From: Actinomycetota bacterium
GTDB lineage: Bacteria > Actinomycetota > Acidimicrobiia > Spongiisociales > UBA11373
Assembly: GCA_030688105.1 (NCBI GenBank)
Contig: JAUYIV010000250.1
Span: 1-5,482 of the forward strand
DNA length: 5,482 bases
Direction: 5' to 3'
In this document: positions 1 through 5,020 of the stretch, one piece after another
Position numbering within the stretch: the first letter of the stretch is position 1
Layout of the letters: each line of letters opens with the position of its first letter
Position numbers and translations under genes: made by a program
Notes under the pieces: generated by a model
The model's database searches: none
What the model was told of the DNA's origin: nothing
What the model saw: the letters and a program-made list of their open reading frames with translations, nothing else

Positions 1-117
1 GACGACCCGGTCAGATGGGATGGCTTCGCCGACGAGGCGCTGTCTTTCGTCGGTCAGCGGCCTGAGTTCGGCCCTCGGACCGACGATGCCCGGGCCATCG
101 ATCTCGCATGCCCATAA
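1..117 (+). CDS. possible 3' end of an unidentified gene
   Basis: Frame 1 is open from the left edge and ends at TAA (115-117), giving 38 residues that finish in ARAIDLACP. Third codon positions are mostly G or C, as in the real genes of this window. The frame would converge on the VOC gene, with a hairpin between them, which is a sensible arrangement. The tail matches no family I recognise. The stop codon lies inside the left arm of the dif-like site, so the gene end and that site overlap by about 11 bases. The exactly antisense frame is also open here but has no ATG, GTG or TTG between its upstream stop and the edge, so the + frame is preferred. The fragment is short and a chance open frame remains possible. 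Confidence 0.35.
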   Translation, partial: DDPVRWDGFADEALSFVGQRPEFGPRTDDARAIDLACP

Positions 118-134
118 TCCACGTTATGTAAAGT
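107..134 (+). other. dif: dif-like XerC/XerD recombination site
   Basis: This 28-bp stretch has the architecture of a chromosome-dimer resolution site: an 11-bp left arm CATGCCCATAA, a 6-bp centre TCCACG, and an 11-bp right arm TTATGTAAAGT. The inner arms form the inverted repeat CATAA/TTATG. From memory of E. coli dif, the left (XerC) arm matches GGTGCGCATAA at 8 of 11 positions and the right (XerD) arm matches TTATGTTAAAT at 9 of 11. The right arm matches the B. subtilis dif arm TTATGTAAACT at 10 of 11. Known role of such sites: XerC and XerD recombine sister chromosomes at the terminus, activated by FtsK at the septum. It lies in a small convergent intergenic region, as dif sites often do. 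The alternative is a Xer-type attachment site of an integrated element. No second copy was seen in the window. Confidence 0.72.
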
Positions 135-145
135 TGCGCCGAATC

Positions 146-175
146 GAGCAACGGCCACCGGGGACGCCGTTGCTC
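146..175. terminator. hairpin terminator, probably bidirectional
   Basis: There is a perfect 10-bp inverted repeat, GAGCAACGGC (146-155) and GCCGTTGCTC (166-175), around a 10-base loop. It begins 5 bases beyond the stop codon of the VOC gene on the - strand and lies about 30 bases beyond the possible + strand gene end at 117, so it can serve both convergent transcripts. No T-run follows on either side, which is common for terminators of GC-rich actinobacteria. Confidence 0.65.
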
Positions 176-180
176 CCTGC

Positions 181-549
181 TCATCGGGAGGCTGGCTCGA
201 AGAGCTCGATTACGTTGCCGGCCGGGTCCTCGACGAGGATCTGGCGACCGCCGCCACCCTCCACGAGGTCTCCGCGAACGGTCACGCCCTGGTCGCGCAA
301 CATCGTCACCAGACCATCCAGGTCGGCCGTCTGGATCTGGAATCGGTTCCAGCCGCCCGGAGCGGGGTTACCGCCGGCGGTGCCGGCCCCGCCGGCTCCG
401 GGGGCGTCGAGGAGCAGGATCAAGTCATCACGACGCAAGGCTGCGAAGCCGGGGGCGGGATGCGTGGTCACCGCGAAGCCGAGTCGGTCCCGGTAGAACT
501 CGATCGCAGCGTCGACGTCATCGACGATGTAGCGAATGTTCGCGCTCAT
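181..549 (-). CDS. VOC superfamily (glyoxalase/bleomycin-resistance fold) protein
   Basis: The product is 122 residues, the usual length of a single vicinal-oxygen-chelate domain. It opens with a strand and helix typical of the family (IRYIVDDVDAAIEFYRDRLGF, read as residues 5-25), followed by a variable loop rich in Gly and Ala (about 50-67). The second beta-alpha-beta unit (about 69-118) ends in the family signature EDPAGNVIELFEP. Glu115 sits where the family's conserved metal-binding glutamate falls. The usual first-strand His is not evident, so metal binding is uncertain. Family members include glyoxalase I, dioxygenases and drug-binding proteins; the substrate here cannot be read from the sequence. 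The start is the second of two adjacent ATGs, because a perfect AGGAGG lies 5 bases before it. An in-frame ATG at 651 would add a tail unlike the family. The gene is divergent from the PEBP gene and ends in a strong hairpin. Confidence 0.9.
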   Translation of the reverse strand: MSANIRYIVDDVDAAIEFYRDRLGFAVTTHPAPGFAALRRDDLILLLDAPGAGGAGTAGGNPAPGGWNRFQIQTADLDGLVTMLRDQGVTVRGDLVEGGGGRQILVEDPAGNVIELFEPASR

Positions 550-554
550 CATGC

Positions 555-560
555 CCTCCT
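555..560 (-). promoter_or_regulatory. Shine-Dalgarno site of the VOC gene
   Basis: A perfect AGGAGG on the - strand lies 5 bases from the ATG at 549 and only 2 bases from the ATG at 552. The spacing favours 549 as the start. This contrasts with several other genes in the window that have no such site. Confidence 0.75.
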
Positions 561-690
561 GATCGGTGCTGACCGTTCCAGGATTCTGGTCCAGACGCAG
601 ATGTTCGCACTCTGATCGGGCCAGGCCGCCGAGAAGTTGGCCGTGGCCCACTCTCGGCGAAGGTCTCCGACCTCGGCCGGCTCGGCGCGG

Positions 691-711
691 TAGATTCGCC
701 TCCTGAGGTGA
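691..711 (+). promoter_or_regulatory. possible -10 hexamer and Shine-Dalgarno of the PEBP gene
   Basis: TAGATT (691-696) fits the TANNNT form of an actinobacterial -10 element; no convincing -35 is seen. GAGGTGA (705-711) is a good Shine-Dalgarno sequence ending 5 bases before the ATG at 717. It decides the start: the GTG at 708 overlaps this site and has no ribosome-binding sequence of its own. The predicted leader would be only about 14 bases long. Confidence 0.5.
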
Positions 712-716
712 CCCAG

Positions 717-1343
717 ATGCGACTCATCAGCCCCGCCTTCAGTGACGGGGAGACGATCCCCACCGACTTCGTCTTCGGGACTCACGATCCGGACCAGCAC
801 ATCGCCCTGGGATCGAACCGCAATCCTCCGCTCGAATGGGACGGGGTCCCCGACGGCACCAAATCCTTCGGCCTCACCCTGATCGATCACGACGTCCCCT
901 CGAAGCCCGACGACGTCAACCAGGAGGGCCGCGAGGTGCCGCCGGACCTTCCCCGGGTCGACTTCACCCACTGGCTGCTCGTAGACCTGCCGGGTGATCG
1001 GCGCAGCATCTCTGCCGGTGGTTTCTCCGAGGGGGTCGTTCCCCGCGGGAAGAAGGGCAGTCGGGGACGACCCGCCGAGGGCGTCAACGACTACACCGGG
1101 TGGTTCGAGGGTGATCCCGAGATGGCGGGCACCTACCGAGGGTATGACGGGCCCTGTCCCCCGTGGAACGACTCCCTGGTCCATCACTACGACATCACGC
1201 TGTACGCCCTCGACCTCGAGTCGCTGGAACTCCCCGACGACTTCAACGTGATCGATGCGCGGGCAGCGATGGAGGGTCACGTACTCGCCGAGGCGACGCT
1301 GCGGGGCACCTATGCGATCAACCCGAACATTGGGCACCGCTGA
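717..1343 (+). CDS. PEBP family (YbhB/YbcL, Raf-kinase-inhibitor-like) protein
   Basis: The 208-residue product carries the bacterial phosphatidylethanolamine-binding-protein signatures in order. These are the N-terminal SPAFSDGETIP (5-15), PPLEWDGVPDGTKSF (37-51), the ligand-pocket region LIDHDVP (55-61, usually DPDAP), DFTHWLLVDLP (82-92), and the GYDGPCPPWND...HHY block (142-158) followed by the strand ITLYALDL. PEBP proteins bind anionic ligands such as phospholipid head groups, and their bacterial role is poorly defined. No signal peptide is seen, so it is probably cytoplasmic. It is longer than E. coli YbhB (about 158 residues) because of insertions around residues 62-80 and 108-140. 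The ATG is chosen over the GTG at 708 on Shine-Dalgarno spacing. It is divergent from the VOC gene and convergent with dinB. Confidence 0.93.
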   Translation: MRLISPAFSDGETIPTDFVFGTHDPDQHIALGSNRNPPLEWDGVPDGTKSFGLTLIDHDVPSKPDDVNQEGREVPPDLPRVDFTHWLLVDLPGDRRSISAGGFSEGVVPRGKKGSRGRPAEGVNDYTGWFEGDPEMAGTYRGYDGPCPPWNDSLVHHYDITLYALDLESLELPDDFNVIDARAAMEGHVLAEATLRGTYAINPNIGHR

Positions 1344-1375
1344 GCAGCGCAATCGTTGAGGCTGGACCCGGTCTT

Positions 1376-1410
1376 GCGGGCGGCGGGAAGCGGGTAGCGG
1401 GTGGCGGGGC
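1376..1410 (+). repeat. five tandem GCGGGNN heptads, potential G-quadruplex
   Basis: The unit GCGGGNN occurs five times with an exact 7-base period: GCGGGCG, GCGGGAA, GCGGGTA, GCGGGTG, GCGGGGC. GGG runs therefore start at 1378, 1385, 1392, 1399 and 1406, each separated by a 4-base loop, which satisfies the common G3+N1-7 quadruplex rule with one run to spare. The array fills the gap between the convergent PEBP and dinB genes, on the G-rich strand of the PEBP transcript. The last GGGG can also pair with the CCCC at 1417-1420 across a 7-base loop, so the region may act as a transcription stop. Confidence 0.75.
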
Positions 1411-1411
1411 T

Positions 1412-2638
1412 CTACTCCCCCATCGCCTCCGTCGGTGATCGCTCCTCGGGCGTGTTGCGCAGCAGCGCTCCTCGCGTGACCGCGGGCCGTCCGCATCGCT
1501 CCCGGGCTCGATCGACGGCGGCGTCGAGCTCTCTCGCTCGGAGGTGGGACCGGGATCCGGACGTCGTGACCTGCTCCTCCTCCAGCGGCAGAACCAGTTG
1601 CAAGTGTGGCGCCTCCTCGAGCATCGACACCGAGATGCCGACGAGGGTTATCCCGCGGTTGGCCGCCCGGTCGTGGATCAGCGCATCGACCAGCTCGGCG
1701 GTGATCCGGAACAGTGGCGTCGTCTCGGCGATCGGCCCCGGCAGCACCCGCGCCCGGGTGAGCAGGCTCATGTCGTCCAAGCGCACGCGAACCGTCACCC
1801 GCCTCCCAGCGAGGTGCTTGCGGCGCATCCGGGCCCCGATCCTGTCGGCGAGTGCCAGGAGAGTGGTGTGTCGCCGGTCCGGGTCGGTGGAGTCGCCGGC
1901 GCTCTGGGCGCCCACCGAACCCGCCCGGGCCCGGCGTTCGACGGATCTGGGATCGTCGTTACGGGCGCGCTCCCAAAGGTCTGTGCCCCAGGCCTGACCG
2001 AACCATTCGACGACCGACGATTGCGGCATGGCTCGCAGCTCCCCGATGGTGTGGATCCCGTACCGAGCCAGCCGCTCCTCCCCCACCGGGCCGATCCCCC
2101 ACACCATGCCGACGGGCAGCGGGTCCAGGAAGCCCTCCTCCTCGCCGGCCGGCACGACCACCAGTCCATCCGGCTTGGCCACCCTGCTGGCGATCTTCGC
2201 CAAGTGCTTGGTAGTGGCCACCCCGATGGAAATCGGCAGGCCCACCTCGGCGCGGACTCGTTCCCGAATGGTCCGGGCGATGTCCTCGGCCGGACCGAAG
2301 AGGCGCTCGCTGCCGCCTACCTCGAGGAAGGCCTCGTCGATCGAGATCGGCTCCACACGGGGCGTGAAGTCGTCGAAGATCGCCATCACCGCCCGGCTCG
2401 CCTCGACGTACGCCTCGAACCGGGCAGGGACGACGATCAGGCCAGGGCAGCGTCTCCGGGCCTCGGCGCCTCCGAGCGGGGCGCTCACCCCAAAGCGGCG
2501 GGCTTCGTACGTGGCCGCCAGCACCACTCCCCCACCGACGGCGACCGGCTTGCCCCTCAGCTCGGGCCGGTCGCGGACCTCGACGGATGCGTAGAACGCA
2601 TCGAGGTCGGCATGGAGGATCGTCGCCGCGCCGCGCAT
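1412..2638 (-). CDS. dinB: DNA polymerase IV (Y-family translesion polymerase)
   Basis: The 408-residue product is a full-length Y-family polymerase that copies damaged templates at the replication fork. The palm opens with HADLDAFYASVE (9-20). Asp11 and the pair Asp101-Glu102 in SIDEAFLEV supply the two-metal catalytic acids, and Tyr16 sits at the steric-gate position that excludes ribonucleotides. The fingers motif is YEARRFGVSAPL (44-55). The thumb contains the helix-hairpin-helix region GIGPVGEERLARYGIHTIGEL, read in two parts at about 181-190 and 191-201. The little-finger domain follows (about 255-345). QLVLPL (347-352) looks like a beta-clamp-binding motif, which places it with clamp-dependent DinB1-type enzymes. 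No active-site residue is missing. No Shine-Dalgarno precedes the ATG, and an inverted repeat covers the start. No mycobacterial-style LexA box was found in the 160 bases upstream, so SOS control is not evident. Confidence 0.96.
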   Translation of the reverse strand: MRGAATILHADLDAFYASVEVRDRPELRGKPVAVGGGVVLAATYEARRFGVSAPLGGAEARRRCPGLIVVPARFEAYVEASRAVMAIFDDFTPRVEPISIDEAFLEVGGSERLFGPAEDIARTIRERVRAEVGLPISIGVATTKHLAKIASRVAKPDGLVVVPAGEEEGFLDPLPVGMVWGIGPVGEERLARYGIHTIGELRAMPQSSVVEWFGQAWGTDLWERARNDDPRSVERRARAGSVGAQSAGDSTDPDRRHTTLLALADRIGARMRRKHLAGRRVTVRVRLDDMSLLTRARVLPGPIAETTPLFRITAELVDALIHDRAANRGITLVGISVSMLEEAPHLQLVLPLEEEQVTTSGSRSHLRARELDAAVDRARERCGRPAVTRGALLRNTPEERSPTEAMGE

Positions 2639-2653
2639 GACACCAGTGTGTCA
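2638..2653. promoter_or_regulatory. inverted repeat over the dinB start, candidate operator
   Basis: TGACAC (2638-2643), CAGT, GTGTCA (2648-2653) form a perfect 6-bp inverted repeat that touches the first base of the dinB ATG. On the - strand the hexamer CACACT lies 6 bases before that ATG. It is a poor -10 match (3 of 6) but correctly placed for a leaderless start. A repressor bound here would block initiation. No known regulator with this site is recognised. Confidence 0.4.
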
Positions 2654-2734
2654 CGGGCGTCTGACAGATTTGGACGCAGACCCCGCGATGGCGAGTGACG
2701 GCCACGGCGGGGTTGGGGCCCCGGCTGTGGAGGA

Positions 2735-2778
2735 GGGCCGACCGGCGTCTGTTCGGCCCGGAGGGCCGAAGTCGGCCC
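2735..2778. repeat. four alternating GGGCCGA half-sites, alternative hairpins
   Basis: The 7-mer GGGCCGA occurs at 2735-2741 and 2763-2769, and its complement TCGGCCC at 2753-2759 and 2772-2778, alternating in orientation. TTCGGCCC (2752-2759) and GGGCCGAA (2763-2770) form a perfect 8-bp stem with a 3-base loop. GGGCCGA (2763-2769) can pair instead with 2772-2778. The cluster starts about 20 bases beyond the stop of the DinB-family gene and about 100 bases upstream of dinB. It may be a terminator for the former, a regulatory site for the latter, or both. Confidence 0.55.
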
Positions 2779-2798
2779 GGGAAGGAAAGGCAGGAATG

Positions 2799-3287
2799 TC
2801 AGACCTTGCGCATCCGATCGGACGCCAGGCCCCACTCCCATCCGCTCAGCTCGGGCGGTTCGATGCCCAGGGTGGTGAGGATCGTGGCCACCTGGCTGCG
2901 GTGCTCGGTGCCGTGGTTGAACATCTGCGTCAGGAGGACCACCGGCTCGACGTCGTACTGCTGCTTGGTGCCGACCCGGATCGGCTCGTCTGTCACGGAC
3001 CCGGAGACCTCGACGAAGGCCGTGCCGGTGAGCTTCGCCAACTCGGCGAGCCGGTCGAACCCCGGCCAGGGGTCGTCCCACTTGAGCTTTGGGATCGAGT
3101 CGGCGCCAAGCCGGATGGCGTAGCCGGTCTCCGAGGAGACGATGTGCTGCAGCGTGGCTCGGATCGAGCCGTACACCCCCTCGACTGTGGCGTCGAGCTG
3201 CTCGTCGGTCAGCGCCCGGCAAGCGTCGATGAGGCGCAGGTTGGCCCATTCGTTCTGACGAAAGAAGTCGCCAGGGAGTTCAGGCAT
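2799..3287 (-). CDS. DinB/YfiT-like four-helix-bundle protein
   Basis: The 162-residue product matches the DinB/YfiT-like superfamily (damage-inducible proteins of the B. subtilis DinB type and mycothiol/bacillithiol-dependent enzymes), which is unrelated to DNA polymerase IV. It starts with helix FFRQNEWANLRLIDACRAL (8-26). TLQHIVSSE carries His48, and MFNHGTEHRSQV carries His125 and His129. These three histidines sit where the family binds its divalent metal. Many relatives are thiol-S-transferases, but the substrate cannot be read here. The protein ends in the family's ELSGWEWGL-like tail (146-154). The start has no Shine-Dalgarno; instead a -10 hexamer is placed 6 bases before the ATG, suggesting a leaderless message. 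It is divergent from vapB and lies upstream of dinB on the same strand, separated by a hairpin cluster that probably keeps the two apart. Confidence 0.9.
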   Translation of the reverse strand: MPELPGDFFRQNEWANLRLIDACRALTDEQLDATVEGVYGSIRATLQHIVSSETGYAIRLGADSIPKLKWDDPWPGFDRLAELAKLTGTAFVEVSGSVTDEPIRVGTKQQYDVEPVVLLTQMFNHGTEHRSQVATILTTLGIEPPELSGWEWGLASDRMRKV

Positions 3288-3293
3288 GGAGGG

Positions 3294-3299
3294 AGAATA
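3294..3299 (-). promoter_or_regulatory. -10 hexamer of the DinB-family gene, leaderless start
   Basis: TATTCT on the - strand fits TANNNT and ends 6 bases before the ATG at 3287, so transcription would begin at the start codon. The intervening bases CCCTCC are pyrimidines and contain no ribosome-binding sequence. No good -35 lies 17 bases upstream. A TTGACC at 3325-3330 (- strand) is about 25 bases away, too far for standard spacing. Confidence 0.5.
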
Positions 3300-3355
3300 C
3301 GGGATTGGTGTACCCCTGGCCGGCGGTCAAGCCCCTTCCGATCAGACAGCAGTAG

Positions 3356-3371
3356 GCGTATAGTTATGCGC
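3356..3371 (+). promoter_or_regulatory. vapB promoter with overlapping imperfect inverted repeat
   Basis: TATAGT (3359-3364) matches the -10 consensus at five of six positions and ends 7 bases before the ATG at 3372, again consistent with a leaderless message. The hexamer at the -35 position (3336-3341, TTCCGA, 17-base spacer) is weak. GCGTATA (3356-3362) and TATGCGC (3365-3371) form an inverted repeat with one mismatch across a 2-base gap, covering the -10. This is a plausible operator for the antitoxin or the toxin-antitoxin complex. Confidence 0.5.
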
Positions 3372-3620
3372 ATGCCCAGGATTCAGGTCTATCTCCCTGA
3401 CGATCTCTATGAAGCTGTCAAGGGCCGCGGGCTGCCGGCCTCGGAACTCCTCCAGCGAGCGGTCCGGGTGGAACTGAAGCGCCTGGAGCTGCTCGAAGCC
3501 GCCGACGGCTACCTCGCAGAATTGCTCGCCGAGGTCGGTGAGCCCACAGCCGAGCAGGTGACCGAGGCGCACGCTCTCGCCGACCGATTGAGTCGTGGGG
3601 CCGAGCGAGCCGCAGGCTGA
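3372..3620 (+). CDS. vapB: VapB-type ribbon-helix-helix antitoxin
   Basis: The 82-residue product has the N-terminal layout of ribbon-helix-helix antitoxins. A short strand PRIQVYLPD (2-10) would form the DNA-contacting ribbon, followed by helix DLYEAVKGRG and a second helix LPASELLQRAVRVELKRLEL (21-40). The rest is acidic and helical (about 41-75), as expected for the part that wraps the toxin. It sits 2 bases before a PIN-domain gene, the standard antitoxin-first order. The ATG at 3372 is chosen because the -10 places transcription start there; the ATG at 3366 would add only Met-Arg. The known role of such proteins is to neutralise the partner ribonuclease and repress the shared promoter. 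VapB families are diverse and the subfamily is not assigned. Confidence 0.82.
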   Translation: MPRIQVYLPDDLYEAVKGRGLPASELLQRAVRVELKRLELLEAADGYLAELLAEVGEPTAEQVTEAHALADRLSRGAERAAG

Positions 3621-3622
3621 CG

Positions 3623-4003
3623 GTGCTCGTTCTCGACTCGGGCGGGATCTCGCGACTATCGGAGCGATCACGAAGTGCTGCCGCCCTCCTTGCGGCATTG
3701 CGATCCAAGGGTCTGTGGCCCCCGATAGTGCCCTCACCCGTCCTGATCGAGGCTCTCCAGCGCGACTCAGCCAAGGACGCGAGCGCCAACCGGCTCTTGA
3801 AGGCATGCGATGTCATCGAGGAGATCCCGCAATCCCTGGCTCGTCGAGCGGCCGAGCTGCGCACCCTGGCAAGACGGGGATCCGCGATCGACGCCCTCGT
3901 AGTAGCCGCCGCCGAACCCGGAGGGTCGGTCCTGACCGCCGACACCGCCGATTTGTGGGCGCTCGCAAGGCATGCCCATGACGTGGTGGTGGAATCCGCT
4001 TGA
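3623..4003 (+). CDS. vapC: PIN-domain toxin ribonuclease, VapC-type
   Basis: The 126-residue product is a compact PIN domain. The expected acidic residues are present: Asp5 in VLDSGG, Glu43 in SPVLIEALQ (38-46), Asp90 in SAIDALVVAAA (87-97), and Asp107 with Asp110 in LTADTADL. These coordinate Mg2+ or Mn2+ for RNA cleavage, and VapC toxins usually cut tRNA or rRNA; the target here is unknown. It follows vapB by 2 bases and starts at GTG with a weak AGG six bases before, so translation is probably coupled to vapB. No acidic residue is missing, so it should be active. Whether the pair acts in stress response, phage defence or plain maintenance cannot be told from sequence. Confidence 0.87.
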   Translation: MLVLDSGGISRLSERSRSAAALLAALRSKGLWPPIVPSPVLIEALQRDSAKDASANRLLKACDVIEEIPQSLARRAAELRTLARRGSAIDALVVAAAEPGGSVLTADTADLWALARHAHDVVVESA

Positions 4004-4112
4004 TCGCTGGTGGATCGAATGAGGGGCGACCTTTCCACGGCAGGAGGCTCGGCCCCTCGGCACCCCTGTCTAGACCTCCCGGCGATCCCCCTCGCCCTCC
4101 AGAGCACGGTCT

Positions 4113-4127
4113 CTCGGGGCACCCGAG
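4113..4127. terminator. possible terminator between vapC and the membrane protein gene
   Basis: CTCGGG (4113-4118) and CCCGAG (4122-4127) form a perfect 6-bp stem with a 3-base loop, 12 bases beyond the stop codon of the - strand membrane protein gene and about 110 bases beyond vapC. There is no T-run. The remainder of the 136-base convergent gap (4004-4139) shows no gene. Confidence 0.4.
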
Positions 4128-4139
4128 GCAAGGCTTCGA

Positions 4140-4787
4140 TCAGGATGGTGGTGGTTCGTACCTGAACACCGCAGTGAACGAGATCGTGTCCTCGCTGCGG
4201 ATATCGGCGACACCTTCGCAAATGACATGACCCGCGAAGTAAGGCGTGGCGATCACGAGTCCGGCGGCGCCGGTGGGGGTCAGGTCGAGGATGTATCCCG
4301 ACCGGGACAACTCGAGTGCGCACTCTCCAGATTTGGCCACGAACGAGTGGCCATCGATCGTGAAGACGACCGTCATGGCTGCGGTGCGGAGGGGACCCGC
4401 CACCGCCTCCTCCGCGACCACGGACAATGCCCCGCCGCCACGGCTGTAACTCGCATGGATGTCCACGGGCCCGTCGGGAACGAAGGCATCGGTCTCTGGC
4501 CCGGCCGGCACCCAGACATAGGGCACGGTCACCCGGTCGAGCACCGAGCGTCCGTGGAATGCGCCCGACCACTCGATGACTGCCGCATCGGTGAGAGCGA
4601 CGAGGTCGACACGGAGGTCGTCAAGAAGCGCGGTTTCCGATTCTTCCCGTTCAGCGACCAACTGGGCAAGACTCGATCCAAACGATGGCAGGAACATCCG
4701 ACCCACCACGTACACGAGCGAGAACACCACCCCAAAACCGACCAGAGCAATGCGCACGTCACGACCGAAGAGCTGTCGAGTCGTCAT
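4140..4787 (-). CDS. single-pass membrane-anchored protein of unknown function
   Basis: The 215-residue product has a short basic N-terminus (MTTRQLFGRDVR) followed by one hydrophobic segment, about residues 13-33 (IALVGFGVVFSLVYVVGRMF). This is an uncleaved signal anchor with the rest predicted outside the cytoplasm. A helical, acidic stretch follows (about 38-65, AEREESETALLDDL), which could form a coiled coil. From about residue 67 the protein looks beta-rich, with two cysteines (156 and 190) that could form a disulfide outside the cell. I recognise no family. GAGG lies 9 bases before the ATG as a moderate Shine-Dalgarno. It stands alone on the - strand between two + strand toxin-antitoxin modules, convergent with vapC and divergent from mazE, and nothing in its sequence ties it to either. 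Confidence 0.75.
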   Translation of the reverse strand: MTTRQLFGRDVRIALVGFGVVFSLVYVVGRMFLPSFGSSLAQLVAEREESETALLDDLRVDLVALTDAAVIEWSGAFHGRSVLDRVTVPYVWVPAGPETDAFVPDGPVDIHASYSRGGGALSVVAEEAVAGPLRTAAMTVVFTIDGHSFVAKSGECALELSRSGYILDLTPTGAAGLVIATPYFAGHVICEGVADIRSEDTISFTAVFRYEPPPS

Positions 4788-4981
4788 CTGAGCCCGCCTC
4801 GGAGTGTGAGTACCGCTCTCAAGTTCGCCTCACCGCTGCGCGACTCCTCCACATGTGAGCGTACCGTCCCTCTGTCTCATGGAACCGGTGTGCTGAGATG
4901 GGATCGAGTCCCTTGCCACCCCTCCAGAAACACTCCACTCCGACCCTTGTCTTCGCTGTCGTGGTCGAGTGCGTAGCGGCG

Positions 4982-5014
4982 GTGGTAGGCATGTAGTCCT
5001 ACCACTGGTAGGAT
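4982..5014 (+). promoter_or_regulatory. mazE promoter and three-half-site operator
   Basis: TCCTACCA (4997-5004), C, TGGTAGGA (5006-5013) form a perfect 17-bp inverted repeat. A third half-site, GTGGTAGG (4982-4989), is the exact complement of CCTACCAC (4998-5005), giving a second overlapping inverted repeat with an 8-base gap. The right arm contains TAGGAT (5009-5014), a TANNNT -10 that ends 6 bases before the ATG at 5021. TAGGCA (4986-4991), at the correct 17-base spacing, matches the -35 at four of six positions and overlaps the outer half-site. A bound antitoxin complex would therefore mask both promoter elements. Confidence 0.72.
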
Positions 5015-5020
5015 CACAGT

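Noticed and set aside
550..651. N-terminal extension of the VOC protein to an ATG at 651
   Set aside because: The extra residues match nothing in the family, and the strong AGGAGG is spaced for the ATG at 549.
1544..2698. Long + strand open frame opposite dinB
   Set aside because: The translation is low-complexity Arg/Gly/Pro/His-rich, and the opposite strand encodes an intact polymerase IV with every catalytic motif.
2637..3371. Upstream extension of the vapB reading frame to a start near 2637
   Set aside because: The frame is open by chance across the antisense of the DinB-family gene; the recognisable ribbon-helix-helix protein starts at 3372, next to its own promoter.
4850..4857. Perfect 8-bp palindrome CACATGTG upstream of the membrane protein gene
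   Set aside because: It is short, symmetry does not extend beyond it, and no promoter element lies at a meaningful distance; chance is likely.
4881..4930. A tRNA-like T-arm (GGGATCGAGTCCC) followed by a CCA-like end
   Set aside because: The loop is one base off the usual TTCGANT form, and no acceptor-stem partner or D-arm is found at the required distance upstream.
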